DNA of 64,000 nucleotides from an uncultured Thalassolituus sp. GTDB lineage: Bacteria; Pseudomonadota; Gammaproteobacteria; Pseudomonadales; Oceanobacteraceae. The DNA lies in contig NZ_CATMFB010000015.1 in NCBI RefSeq assembly GCF_950066645.1, forward strand, positions 30,036-94,035, in the 5' to 3' direction. A program made the position numbers and the translations under genes. Below the pieces are notes generated by a model. That model worked only from the letters and a program-made list of their open reading frames with translations. It was not told the origin of the DNA and searched no databases. This document shows, in pieces, positions 54,757-63,894 of this stretch (positions are counted from its first letter, which is position 1; each line of letters starts with the position of its first letter).

Positions 54757-56475
54757 TCAGTTCTGCTGTCGTGGGCGGTACAGGTAATAGCGCTCGATGT
54801 CTTCGCGCGAAACGAGACCGGCGATCTGTTGCTGGCGCTCATCGCGACAGACTATAAGCCATTGTAATTGAGCTTCCTGCATCAGGTCTAAGGCATCTTT
54901 CAGATTTGCCTTGAGTGAGGTTCTGCGGGCCGACTTCCGGTCGGCAGGAAACGCCAGCAGATCAAGTTGTTCTGCTTCCGGTGAGGCCTCCAGCGCTTCG
55001 GCAAGAGCGGCGGGCCTGAGGAGCAGGTCTTCACCCGTGATCAGCAGCCAGTCTGGTTCGCGCTGAAGAATAAAGCCCGCGGCCTCCCGTGAGATCTCTC
55101 GCTGGACTTCAATCACCGACTGTTGCATCACCTGGGCGACCCACGTATTCGTCAGCATCTGCTGCACGGGGTCGGGCGTCTGATATTGCAGGTTGCCTCC
55201 CAGCTGCACCTGAAAGACGGAAGGCAGGCGGAACACTTCACTGACCACCAGAGTAGCGATCACAATGGCCAGCATTCCGGGCATGATAATGTTCGGATTA
55301 GCAGTCAGTTCGAGCAGAGCGACCAGAGCGGCAAGGGGGGCTCGTAACACCGCACCCATCATGGCTCCCATTCCCAACATGGCATAAAAGCCGATGGAAA
55401 CCGGGTAGTCCGGAATCAGCCAGACTGACAGCTGTCCCATCAGCCCCCCAAGTGCTGCCCCTGTGAACAGCGTCGGCCCGATCAACCCGGCGGGAAAGGC
55501 AACCGCTGCCGCCCACGCCGACAGCAACAGCTTGGCCGCGAGAATAAATATCAGGCTGAGAAAGATCACCTTGCCGTTAAACGCCGCGTTCACGGTGTCG
55601 TAACCGACACCTAAAACCTCCGGCAGGTACAGGCCCACCATCGCCGTGGCCAGTGTCAGACCACCCCACCGGACCCACAGAGGCAAAGGGTTGAGCTTCT
55701 GAAACAGCTTGACGGCAGAAATGTAGCCCGTCGCAAGCAACCCGGCGACCACCCCCAGCAGCATGATGTAGGGTATCTCCCACAGCGATGTCAGGTTCAG
55801 CGCCGGAACATCAAACGCCGTTTCGTGGCCAAAAACAGCACGGCTGACAACTGCCCCTGCAACCGACGCAAGGATAATCGGAATGAATCCGCGGATGCTG
55901 TACTCAAGGAGGACCACTTCCATCGCGAAGATCACCCCGGCCATCGGGGTATTGAATGATGCTGAAATGGCACTGGCAACGCCCGCCGCTGCCAGGATTC
56001 GCAGACGATGGTGGGCAACGCCAGCGTATTGTCCTACCTGACTGGCCGTTCCCGCGCCCAGGTGGATGGCCGGACCTTCTCGTCCGACACTGTGCCCGCT
56101 CATCAGAGCGATGGCCGCCGAAAACCACTGCAATATCAGATTGCGCATCGGCAGATAGCCCTGATGTCGCTCCATCCGGATCAGAACATGGGTAACACCC
56201 GTTCCGCGGCGATCCGCAGGGATCAGGTAAAACAGAAATATCAGGAAAGCGCCGCCAGCAATAAGCAGCACTGAACGCGTGACAGGGTCCAGGCTCTCAT
56301 AACTTTCAGCATCTGGCATAGGCAGGAATTCGAGCAGGGGCAGTTCTATTGCCAGTCGGAACAGCGTAATCACTGCTCCGCTCAACAGGCCAGCGATTAA
56401 TGCCAATCCCGCCAGCCCTATCTGGTTGTCAGACAGTGAAATCAGGTTTTGCCACAATTGCCGCAGAGGAGTCAC
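54757..56475 (-). CDS. CLC-family chloride channel/antiporter with C-terminal CBS region
   Basis: 572 residues. Membrane part to about residue 430: the gating-glutamate motif VGREGPAIHLGAG (Glu133), AFPAGLIGPTLFTGAALGG for the third selectivity segment, and HETAFD with a Glu at the place of the internal proton glutamate of antiporters, which argues for Cl-/H+ exchange. The first selectivity motif, normally GSGIP, reads GTGVT (91-95). The last 60 residues (LKDALDLMQEAQLQWLIVCR, GLVSREDIERYY) are CBS-like. Not obviously linked to the hem genes it leads. Confidence 0.9.
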   Translation of the reverse strand: MTPLRQLWQNLISLSDNQIGLAGLALIAGLLSGAVITLFRLAIELPLLEFLPMPDAESYESLDPVTRSVLLIAGGAFLIFLFYLIPADRRGTGVTHVLIRMERHQGYLPMRNLILQWFSAAIALMSGHSVGREGPAIHLGAGTASQVGQYAGVAHHRLRILAAAGVASAISASFNTPMAGVIFAMEVVLLEYSIRGFIPIILASVAGAVVSRAVFGHETAFDVPALNLTSLWEIPYIMLLGVVAGLLATGYISAVKLFQKLNPLPLWVRWGGLTLATAMVGLYLPEVLGVGYDTVNAAFNGKVIFLSLIFILAAKLLLSAWAAAVAFPAGLIGPTLFTGAALGGLMGQLSVWLIPDYPVSIGFYAMLGMGAMMGAVLRAPLAALVALLELTANPNIIMPGMLAIVIATLVVSEVFRLPSVFQVQLGGNLQYQTPDPVQQMLTNTWVAQVMQQSVIEVQREISREAAGFILQREPDWLLITGEDLLLRPAALAEALEASPEAEQLDLLAFPADRKSARRTSLKANLKDALDLMQEAQLQWLIVCRDERQQQIAGLVSREDIERYYLYRPRQQN

Positions 56476-56592
56476 TGGCTGACTTTTCCTTACCGGTGAT
56501 GGTGTGAAGCATGCTTAAGAAGGGCTATTATAAGCATCTTTTCGTGCTGAGCGCTGCGTCAGCGCCCATTTTACTCTTTGAGAGGGCTCTCT

Positions 56593-57630
56593 GTGATCAA
56601 AGTCGGCATTGTTGGCGGAACCGGTTATACCGGCGTCGAACTCCTGAGAATTCTGGTTAACCATCCGGATGTGCAGTTGCACGTCATTACTTCGCGAAGT
56701 GAAGAAGGCATGCGCGTCGACGAGATGTTTCCGAATCTCCGTGGCCACACTGATCTGCAGTTCAGCGTGCCGGATGCTGCCGTACTCGGTGAGTGTGATG
56801 TCGTCTTTTTTGCGACACCTCATGGAGTTGCACACGCACTGGCTGAAGAAATTCTGAATACAGGTGCCCGGGTTATCGACCTGTCGGCGGATTTCCGTAT
56901 CCAGGACGTCCCCACCTGGGAGAAATGGTACGGTCAGCCGCACGGCGCACCAGGCATTCTGCCTCAGGCGGTCTACGGCCTTCCCGAGGTCAACCGCGAT
57001 GCGATCCGCGAGGCACGTCTGATCGCTGTTCCCGGCTGTTATCCGACCTCTGTTCAGCTGGGTTACATTCCGCTGCTTGAAAAGGGACTGCTGGCAGACC
57101 AGATGCTCATTGCCGACTGCAAATCGGGAGTCAGTGGCGCCGGGCGCGGAGCGAAAGTGGGTTCTCTGCTGTGCGAAACCAGCGAGTCTATGTCAGCTTA
57201 CGCAGTTGCCGGGCACCGCCACCTGCCTGAAATCCGGCAGGGATTGTCGCGTGCTGCGGGTGGGAAAGACGTCGCTCTGACGTTTGTGCCTCATCTGACG
57301 CCTATGATTCGTGGTATTCACTCTACACTGTATGCGCACCTGCCAGATGCCGACATCAGTGAACTGCAGGCTATGTTCGAAGCCCGTTATGCAGATGAGC
57401 CATTTGTTGACGTGATGCCGTTGGGCAGTCATCCCGCAACCCGCAGTGTAAAAGGCAGTAATACCTGCCGTCTGGCGCTGCATTATCATGCCGATACCGG
57501 GCAGCTGATTATTCTGTCTGTGATCGACAATCTGGTGAAGGGTGCATCGGGTCAGGCGATCCAGAATATGAACATCATGTTCGGGCTGGATGAAGAGGCG
57601 GGCCTGCGCCAGGTCGCATTGATGCCTTAA
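56593..57630 (+). CDS. argC: N-acetyl-gamma-glutamyl-phosphate reductase
   Basis: 345 residues. Third step of arginine synthesis, NADPH-dependent. Seen: [18 protein letters not shown] (NADP loop), [20 protein letters not shown], catalytic Cys in [26 protein letters not shown] and the His in [11 protein letters not shown]. Start is GTG 56593 with AGAGGG 6 nt upstream; the TTG at 56578 would include the ribosome site. Divergent from clcA. Confidence 0.97.
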   Translation: MIKVGIVGGTGYTGVELLRILVNHPDVQLHVITSRSEEGMRVDEMFPNLRGHTDLQFSVPDAAVLGECDVVFFATPHGVAHALAEEILNTGARVIDLSADFRIQDVPTWEKWYGQPHGAPGILPQAVYGLPEVNRDAIREARLIAVPGCYPTSVQLGYIPLLEKGLLADQMLIADCKSGVSGAGRGAKVGSLLCETSESMSAYAVAGHRHLPEIRQGLSRAAGGKDVALTFVPHLTPMIRGIHSTLYAHLPDADISELQAMFEARYADEPFVDVMPLGSHPATRSVKGSNTCRLALHYHADTGQLIILSVIDNLVKGASGQAIQNMNIMFGLDEEAGLRQVALMP

Positions 57631-57657
57631 GTCCCCGGACGGACAGAGAGTCAGCTT

Positions 57658-58401
57658 ATGGCAGTGGTTAAAGGTAGTGTCCAGCACGAGCTGGTAATTG
57701 TTAAACGCGCACCGGGCTTCCGTTTGTGGCGCTTCTTCTGGCTGCTGGCTCTTATCGCCGGGACAGCAGCGGGTGGATATTTTTACGGCTATTACGACAG
57801 CAGGATGCAGGTGCGTAACCTCACTACTGAACGTGATTTTCTTGCCGGGAGTCTGCGTAAGAGTGAACAGACGATTGATGATCTGACGCAGCGTGTCGCC
57901 ATTCTGGAGAAAGGCGGCGAAGTCGATCGTCGGGCGGCTGAGGATTTTCGTGAAACCGTCCGTCAGCTGAGCGATGAAGTGGCGCGTCTCGAACAGGATG
58001 TCGCCTTTTACAAGGGAATCATGGCCCCCGGAAGCGGCGATAAAGGTCTTCGGGTAAGCAAAATTGATATCCTGCCTGCTGAGCGTAGCGATCAGTACAA
58101 CTACTCTGTGATGCTGACCCAGGTCGTTGATAATACGAGCTACATACAGGGACAGGCAGCCATCAACATTGTGGGTGTCCGTGATGGCGAAAAGGTCGTA
58201 GTGCCCTTGCGTGATCTTGACCCGACCATTGAAGGTTTAGGCGTCGTATTCCGGTTCCGGTATTTTCAGGAAATAAAGGGGACACTTACGGTACCCGCTA
58301 ATTTCATACCTGAACAGATGCAGGTCGTTCTGCAGTCGCAGGGCAGCAATTCACAACGGGTGGAAGAAACCCGTCTCTGGACCTCAGAAGGAGAGGCCTG
58401 A
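57658..58401 (+). CDS. DUF6776-family single-pass membrane protein
   Basis: 247 residues: short cytoplasmic tail, one membrane helix (about 24-46, FFWLLALIAGTAAGGYFYGY), a coiled coil (about 55-120, TERDFLAGSLRKSEQTIDDL onwards), then a periplasmic beta-rich domain (RVSKIDILPAERSDQYNYSV). Recognised as the family encoded between argC and bactofilin in Pseudomonas. Function unknown; abutting the bactofilin start by one base suggests a morphogenesis role, as with other bactofilin-linked membrane proteins. Confidence 0.85.
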   Translation: MAVVKGSVQHELVIVKRAPGFRLWRFFWLLALIAGTAAGGYFYGYYDSRMQVRNLTTERDFLAGSLRKSEQTIDDLTQRVAILEKGGEVDRRAAEDFRETVRQLSDEVARLEQDVAFYKGIMAPGSGDKGLRVSKIDILPAERSDQYNYSVMLTQVVDNTSYIQGQAAINIVGVRDGEKVVVPLRDLDPTIEGLGVVFRFRYFQEIKGTLTVPANFIPEQMQVVLQSQGSNSQRVEETRLWTSEGEA

Positions 58402-58820
58402 TGTTTGGCTCAAAAAATGTGGGTGATGTTGATTACGATACTCTGATTTCGGCCAAAACCGAGGTTGTTGGAGACCTTCGTGTCAGCGGTGCTATTCATA
58501 TCGGTGGCACAGTCAAAGGCAATATCGTCGCAGAAAAAGATACAAAGGCGACGGTTCTGGTCAGCGAGAAAGGCCGTATCGAAGGACAGATAGTTGCACC
58601 AAACGTCATTGTTAATGGTGAGGTCGTCGGCGATATTCATGCTTCTGAATACATTGAATTAGCGAAAAAAGCCCGTATTACAGGTGATGTCTACTACAGC
58701 TCCATGGAAATGGTGCTCGGAGCACAGGTCACCGGGCAGCTGCATCATGGTAAAGCCGCAGATGCCAGTACCATTAAGCCAGTTGTTGCCACTGATGCCC
58801 CACTGGCAAAAGTTGACTGA
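58401..58820 (+). CDS. Bactofilin (polymer-forming cytoskeletal protein)
   Basis: 139 residues. Central right-handed beta-helix with repeating short strands: GDLRVSGAIHIGGTVKGNIV, GRIEGQIVAPNVIVNGEVVG, the bactofilin (PF04519) pattern. Forms nucleotide-free filaments that place cell-wall or other machinery. The ATG overlaps the DUF6776 stop (TGATG). Confidence 0.95.
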   Translation: MFGSKNVGDVDYDTLISAKTEVVGDLRVSGAIHIGGTVKGNIVAEKDTKATVLVSEKGRIEGQIVAPNVIVNGEVVGDIHASEYIELAKKARITGDVYYSSMEMVLGAQVTGQLHHGKAADASTIKPVVATDAPLAKVD

Positions 58821-58869
58821 TTCAGTCGGATAAGCAGATAATTCTGAGAGAAATGTTACCGGAATCATC

Positions 58870-59217
58870 ATGACACACGTTGAACAGGCAGAGCCCATTG
58901 GCCTCACAGAGGCTGCTGAAGAGAAAATCCGCGAACTTCTCGAGGAGGAAGCGGACGACGAGTTGTGTCTGCGTGTGTTTGTCACCGGTGGCGGGTGTTC
59001 TGGTTTCCAGTACGGCTTTACGTTTGATGATGATCGCGCAGAAGATGACGCATTGATTCAGAAAGACGGGGTGCGGGTCCTGATCGATTCACTGAGTTAC
59101 GGTTACCTGGTGGGCTCGGTTCTGGACTATCAGGAAGGTCTGGAAGGTTCCCGTTTTGCTGTCAGCAATCCCGGTGCTTCTTCAACCTGTGGTTGCGGCT
59201 CTTCATTTGCTATCTGA
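58870..59217 (+). CDS. erpA: Iron-sulfur cluster insertion protein ErpA
   Basis: 115 residues, A-type Fe-S carrier. Three cluster Cys: GGGCSGFQYGF and STCGCGSSFAI. Also LTEAAEEKIRELLEEE and GVRVLIDSLSYGYLVGSVLD. Delivers clusters to apo-enzymes, notably isoprenoid synthesis. Lies 49 nt after bactofilin, as in Pseudomonas. Confidence 0.97.
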   Translation: MTHVEQAEPIGLTEAAEEKIRELLEEEADDELCLRVFVTGGGCSGFQYGFTFDDDRAEDDALIQKDGVRVLIDSLSYGYLVGSVLDYQEGLEGSRFAVSNPGASSTCGCGSSFAI

Positions 59218-59239
59218 CTGTCTCTCCGGGGGTAACATT

Positions 59240-59755
59240 ATGCGTCACCTATTGCTTGCGATTCCCCTGCTGTTTCCTTTATCTGCCTTCGCAGAGGACG
59301 ACTCTGTAGTTGCCGGGCCTGAAGTGGTGGAAGCGGTTGCTGATGGCACTACTGAAGCTGAGGCTGTTCCTGTTGCCAGTGAGGCCGCGGTCATACCAGT
59401 ACTTTTTCAGGCCAGGATTCAGGAACACACAGCGGATGAAATGTACACCCTGTTGTCCCGCGCAGAGCGTATTGCCGGAGGGCTGGACGAATACAGCACC
59501 CGGGAGCCGATCGCTATGGTACTGCACGGGGATGAAATCGAGCTGTTCAAACGCGAGAACTACCGCGATAACAAAGCCCTGATCGATCTCGCAGCCCGCC
59601 TGGACGCGTTTAACATCATTGATGTTAAAGTCTGCACCACCTGGATGTCACAGCGAGGCATTGAGTTGACTGATCTGCCACCTTTTGTCGACAGTGTTTC
59701 AACGGGAGACCAGGAAGTGAAACGTCTGCAGAAAGCCGGTTACGCCTTCTTCTGA
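59240..59755 (+). CDS. Exported DsrE/F-like protein
   Basis: 171 residues. Signal peptide MRHLLLAIPLLFPLSAFAED, an acidic Val/Ala/Glu linker, then a DsrE-like domain: IAMVLHGDEIELFKRENYRD, VKVCTTWMSQRGIELTDLPP with Cys132 at the usual active-Cys site, and EVKRLQKAGYAFF. DsrE proteins relay sulphur or bind redox ligands; periplasmic members are common but uncharacterised. ATG 59240 has GGGGG upstream; the longer frame overlaps erpA and is not used. It converges on anmK with 16-nt overlap. Confidence 0.8.
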   Translation: MRHLLLAIPLLFPLSAFAEDDSVVAGPEVVEAVADGTTEAEAVPVASEAAVIPVLFQARIQEHTADEMYTLLSRAERIAGGLDEYSTREPIAMVLHGDEIELFKRENYRDNKALIDLAARLDAFNIIDVKVCTTWMSQRGIELTDLPPFVDSVSTGDQEVKRLQKAGYAFF

Positions 59756-60831
59756 CCTGCGGGGTAGATGCCCCCCAGTATCCTTGCCCCCTCAGCGCCA
59801 GTCACTTCCGGAAGGTTACCCGGAAGCCCCTGTAAGGTGCGGTAACCCAGCCAGGCAAAGGCCATGGCCTCCATCCAGTCGGCTGGAACGCCGGCGGTGC
59901 AGGTTGCTTCAATATTTATCCCCTTAATATGCGCTTCCAGCCTTGAGAGCAGGTACGTGTTTCTGACACCGCCGCCACAGATCAGTAATCTCTGAACCTG
60001 TGCCTGACTGGAACTGATGGCCTGAGCAATGGTAGCTGCCGTTAGTTCCGTCAGTGTCGCCGCAATATCTGCAGGGTGTCTGTCGTCAGGAATGTTCAGA
60101 GCGCTGATATTAAAGTACTCGCGGCCTGTGCTCTTAGGGGAGGGCTCAGAGTAATAAGGGTCTTCTAGCCACAAGGTAAGCAGGTCCTGTTGAATCTTAC
60201 CCTGAGAGGCGAAGTTTCCATCCCTGTCAAAAGGTTCGCCGTTCACCTGCGCGTACCACTCGTCGATCAGGGCGTTGCCCGGGCCCGTATCCCAGCCCGA
60301 GATACAGGCTCCCAACAGCGTAATGTTGGCGATGCCCCCCAGGTTGAGCACTGCGGTTCCTTCTTCTGAACCGAACACAAACTGGTGAAAAGCCGGTGCC
60401 AGTGGAGCCCCTTGTCCGCCCGCTGCAATATCACGGCGCCGGAAATCGGCAATGCAGGTGATTCCTGTGTGTTCAGCGATGTAAGACGGATCACCAATCT
60501 GCCAGCTGAACCCATCGGGTTGAGGGTTGTGTCTCAGGGTGTGGCCGTGGCTGCCGATCAGGCTGATATCGTCAGCACTGATCTGATTGTTATCGAGAAG
60601 CAGTCTGACTGCCTCCACAGAAAATTGGGCGATGATCTGATCTGCGCCCATCACCAGCTCTGCTGTCAGTGTCTCAGACGTCGCGAGTGCTTTCAGAAAC
60701 GTCTGGATGTCAGTCGGGTATTCCAGACAGAACGCATCGATCAGGCGGATACCGCTCTCTGATATTTCGGTCAGGCAGGCATCCATGCCGTCCGCACTGG
60801 TGCCAGACATTAAACCGATACAAAGGCTCAT
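59740..60831 (-). CDS. anmK: Anhydro-N-acetylmuramic acid kinase
   Basis: 363 residues. Phosphorylates and opens anhydroMurNAc in cell-wall recycling. Signature GLMSGTSADGMDACL at the start, IGSHGHTLRHNPQ, NLGGIANITLL, GWDTGPGNALIDEW and LLICGGGVRNTYLLSRLE. Overlaps the upstream M23 peptidase gene by four bases, linking wall hydrolysis and recycling in one transcript. Confidence 0.97.
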   Translation of the reverse strand: MSLCIGLMSGTSADGMDACLTEISESGIRLIDAFCLEYPTDIQTFLKALATSETLTAELVMGADQIIAQFSVEAVRLLLDNNQISADDISLIGSHGHTLRHNPQPDGFSWQIGDPSYIAEHTGITCIADFRRRDIAAGGQGAPLAPAFHQFVFGSEEGTAVLNLGGIANITLLGACISGWDTGPGNALIDEWYAQVNGEPFDRDGNFASQGKIQQDLLTLWLEDPYYSEPSPKSTGREYFNISALNIPDDRHPADIAATLTELTAATIAQAISSSQAQVQRLLICGGGVRNTYLLSRLEAHIKGINIEATCTAGVPADWMEAMAFAWLGYRTLQGLPGNLPEVTGAEGARILGGIYPAGQKKA

Positions 60832-62135
60832 TGGCTTGTTTCCTCCGTCGTTACCGCACTGACTTGCGGCAGCGTCGCGTGAAAATCTTCCAGCCAGCCG
60901 GTCAGGCGCTGTGCTTCTTTGATGAATGCCGGTTTGTCGGACTGATGAATGGAATCCGCCTTAGGCAGGGACACCTTGAGTGAGTCTCTGTGTACACCAT
61001 CGACCAGGAATTCATAGTGAAGGTGTGGTCCGGTTGAAGCACCGGTCGTGCCGACGTAGCCAATGATCTGGCCTTGCTTAACATAGCGCCCGACACGGAT
61101 ACCGCGCCCGAACTTACTCATGTGAGCATACTTAGTCTGATAACGCTGGCCATGCTGAATGATCACAACGTTACCATAGCCACCCTGGCGGCTGGCGTAG
61201 ACAACCTTACCGTCACCTGCAGCCTTAATCGGCGTGCCCGTAGGAGCAGCGTAGTCCGTACCACGGTGAGCGCGGATCGTGTTAAGAATAGGGTGTTTCC
61301 GGTTCGGATTAAAACGCGAGCTGATGCGGAAATAATCAATCGGATTGCGCAGGAAGGCTTTCCGCATACTGGTGCCTTCCGGGGTATAGTAATTGGAGAT
61401 GCCCTTGTCATCGACATAGCGAACGGCGGTCAGTTCTCTGCCCTGATTGTTAAACCGGGCGATCAGGATATCTCCGTCGCCGATTTTGTTTCCATCAAGC
61501 TGTACTTCCTCATAGATAAGGCTGAAGGAGTCGCCTTTGCGTATATCCAGTGCGAAGTCGATATCCCAGCCGAAGATCGCCGCCAGCTGAAACAACACCT
61601 GTTCCGGAATTCCGGCCTGGCCGCCGTCATAGAACAACGAATTGTCGATGGTCGCAGTGGCAAAGCGCGGTACGTGATCGGCAACACGTTCGGACAATTC
61701 ATACTGGATGCTGCCGTCGTCCGCCCGGGTGATGATGTGGCGGGCCAGTGGCGAGATTTCTATTTCAAGGTGGGTGATATGGTTGTCTGCCGTCCTGGCC
61801 CAGCGGATCTTCTGACCGATCTGAAGTTTGATTGCGTCACGGGGAACAGCGGCTGCGACTTCAATCACATCGGCGGCGCTGAGGTTTTCGCGGCTGAACA
61901 CCGCAGACAGACTGTCACCGCTGCGTACCCGGGCTTCTTCCCAATTGATCTCAGGTTCCGGCGGAGAGAGCATCTCAGGGTCAGAATCCGGCAGATCGAT
62001 AACGAATGTCTGTTGCTTAGTAATAATGCTCTCTGATGAAGGCCAGAGAGCCGCAATAAGAATCAGCAGGACCAGAGCGCCTGCACCTATCAGGTGCTTC
62101 GCCGGGAAGTACTGCATCTGCCCAGGCAGAGCCAT
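60828..62135 (-). CDS. M23-family peptidoglycan endopeptidase, OapA/LysM-like
   Basis: 435 residues: N-terminal membrane anchor (HLIGAGALVLLILIAALW), a LysM/OapA-like region (VRSGDSLSAVFSRENLSAAD), then an M23 metalloprotease domain with zinc ligands in HRGTDYAAP and TGPHLHYEF, and an internal KYAHMSKFG. Cuts peptide cross-links, likely allowing wall growth. Start at ATG 62135 (AGGAA upstream); the frame could begin at 62180. Divergent from tyrS. Confidence 0.93.
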   Translation of the reverse strand: MALPGQMQYFPAKHLIGAGALVLLILIAALWPSSESIITKQQTFVIDLPDSDPEMLSPPEPEINWEEARVRSGDSLSAVFSRENLSAADVIEVAAAVPRDAIKLQIGQKIRWARTADNHITHLEIEISPLARHIITRADDGSIQYELSERVADHVPRFATATIDNSLFYDGGQAGIPEQVLFQLAAIFGWDIDFALDIRKGDSFSLIYEEVQLDGNKIGDGDILIARFNNQGRELTAVRYVDDKGISNYYTPEGTSMRKAFLRNPIDYFRISSRFNPNRKHPILNTIRAHRGTDYAAPTGTPIKAAGDGKVVYASRQGGYGNVVIIQHGQRYQTKYAHMSKFGRGIRVGRYVKQGQIIGYVGTTGASTGPHLHYEFLVDGVHRDSLKVSLPKADSIHQSDKPAFIKEAQRLTGWLEDFHATLPQVSAVTTEETSQ

Positions 62136-62272
62136 CAATATATGTTCCTGTAAAAAATCATAACCGCGAAGTGTAAACAATCAGGAGGCATTTTACCCGG
62201 TGCGCTTGATTTTGCACCTTGATCAGGTAATGTTCAGCACCCTTCAGAACTTCAACTTCAATGAGAGCCCTC

Positions 62273-63571
62273 ATGACAGCTGCATTATTAGCCGATCTTA
62301 AAGCCCGTGGTCTGCTGAACCAGGTGACCGCCGACGATGAACTGATTAACCATCTGGAAACTGGCTCTCGTACACTGTATTGCGGATTTGACCCTACTGC
62401 AGATTCACTGCATCTCGGACATCTGGTTCCGCTGCTGGTTCTCACTCGTTTTCAGAATGCGGGTCATAAGCCTGTCGCGCTTGTTGGTGGTGCCACCGGT
62501 CTGATCGGTGACCCGAGCTTCAAAGCCGCTGAGCGGCAACTGAATACACCAGATATTGTTGCTGGCTGGGCCGACAAGATCCGCAACCAGGTCAGTCAGT
62601 TCATTAAATTTGATGGCGTTGAGAATGCCGCAGTGGTGGTGAACAACCTCGACTGGGCAGGAGAAATGAATGTGCTCGATTTCCTGCGGGACGTTGGTAA
62701 GCACTTCTCCGTGAACGCGATGATCAATAAAGAGTCTGTTCAGCAGCGCCTTAATCGTGAAGGTGCTGGTATCTCCTTCACTGAGTTCTCCTATGCTCTG
62801 CTGCAGGGGATGGACTTTGCTGAACTTAATCGTCGTCACAACTGTACCCTGCAGGTGGGCGGATCAGACCAGTGGGGCAACATCGTTTGCGGTATCGAGC
62901 TTTCCCGTCGCCAGAACGGAGCGCAGACATTCGGACTGACCGTGCCTCTGGTGACAAAAGCTGATGGCACTAAATTTGGTAAAACAGAATCTGGTGCAGT
63001 CTGGCTGGACCCGGCAAAGACGTCTCCGTACGCCTTCTATCAGTTCTGGATGAATACCGCAGATGCTGATGCCTATAAGTTCCTGCGTTATTTCACTTTC
63101 CTGCCAGTAGAGAAGATCGCAGAGATTGAAGCTCATGATGCCTCAATTGAGGGGCGCAAGACTGCTCAGCCGATTCTTGCTGAAGAGGTCACGCGCATGG
63201 TGCATGGTGATGAGGCTCTGGCATCAGCCCGCCGCATTACCGCAGCATTGTTTTCTGGCGATCTTACCGAACTGTCGGAGCAGGAGCTGGAACAGATAAA
63301 GCAGGATGGCCTGCCATCCAGCGATCTCGATAATACTGCGCTCTCTGATATGCCGCTGACGTCTATTCTGTCGGATGCCGGTATGGGACAGGGCAAGCAG
63401 GTAAAAGATGCATTGGGACGTAACGCAGTATTTGTTAACGGGACTCCATACGGAATGGACGCACTGATGCAGGGAGTCGATATTTTTGCGGACGATAAGG
63501 CGCTGTTCGGGCGTTTCTTTATGGTCAAGCTGGGTAAGAAAAAGCATCACCTTTTTGAGCTGAAAAAATAA
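62273..63571 (+). CDS. tyrS: Tyrosyl-tRNA synthetase
   Basis: 432 residues, class I synthetase. HIGH-type motif [40 protein letters not shown], tyrosine-pocket [13 protein letters not shown] and KMSKS-type [20 protein letters not shown]-terminal S4 RNA-binding domain ([14 protein letters not shown]). Close to the E. coli TyrS type. ATG 62273 is preferred; ATG 62261 would add four residues. Followed by an rRNA operon promoter region. Confidence 0.97.
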   Translation: MTAALLADLKARGLLNQVTADDELINHLETGSRTLYCGFDPTADSLHLGHLVPLLVLTRFQNAGHKPVALVGGATGLIGDPSFKAAERQLNTPDIVAGWADKIRNQVSQFIKFDGVENAAVVVNNLDWAGEMNVLDFLRDVGKHFSVNAMINKESVQQRLNREGAGISFTEFSYALLQGMDFAELNRRHNCTLQVGGSDQWGNIVCGIELSRRQNGAQTFGLTVPLVTKADGTKFGKTESGAVWLDPAKTSPYAFYQFWMNTADADAYKFLRYFTFLPVEKIAEIEAHDASIEGRKTAQPILAEEVTRMVHGDEALASARRITAALFSGDLTELSEQELEQIKQDGLPSSDLDNTALSDMPLTSILSDAGMGQGKQVKDALGRNAVFVNGTPYGMDALMQGVDIFADDKALFGRFFMVKLGKKKHHLFELKK

Positions 63572-63585
63572 GTTCAGAAAAGTTG

Positions 63586-63613
63586 TTGACGGCGCAGAAA
63601 GGATCTCTATAAT
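63586..63613 (+). promoter_or_regulatory. rRNA operon promoter 1
   Basis: TTGACG (63586-63591), 16-bp spacer, TATAAT (63608-63613), then GC-rich discriminator GCGCGGC. Begins 15 nt after tyrS. Confidence 0.85.
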
Positions 63614-63675
63614 GCGCGGCTCCTGAGTTGAGACGGCGCTTCGAAAGCAACGAAAAACTTAAGGAAAACAAGGGG

Positions 63676-63703
63676 TTGACAAGAGTTTAAACGACTTTAT
63701 AAT
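63676..63703 (+). promoter_or_regulatory. rRNA operon promoter 2
   Basis: Full-consensus TTGACA (63676-63681) and TATAAT (63698-63703) with a 16-bp spacer, discriminator GCGCCCC. Strongest of the four by sequence. Confidence 0.93.
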
Positions 63704-63753
63704 GCGCCCCGCTCTGAAGCGAACAGTACGCTGCAAGCTAAAGAGAAAAGCGG

Positions 63754-63781
63754 TTGACATTGAGATGATGATCATTAAAAT
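63754..63781 (+). promoter_or_regulatory. rRNA operon promoter 3
   Basis: TTGACA (63754-63759), 16-bp spacer, TAAAAT (63776-63781), discriminator GCGCAGCCC. Confidence 0.9.
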
Positions 63782-63836
63782 GCGCAGCCCGCTCTGAGAG
63801 AAAAGGCTTCAGCCTAAGCGATCAGAAAAAAAGTGG

Positions 63837-63864
63837 TTGACTTCAAAAACGAAATGTTTAGAAT
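63837..63864 (+). promoter_or_regulatory. rRNA operon promoter 4
   Basis: TTGACT (63837-63842), 16-bp spacer, TAGAAT (63859-63864), discriminator GCGCAGCCC. Nearest to the leader. Confidence 0.88.
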
Positions 63865-63894
63865 GCGCAGCCCGCTTCGAGTGAAACGAAGCTA

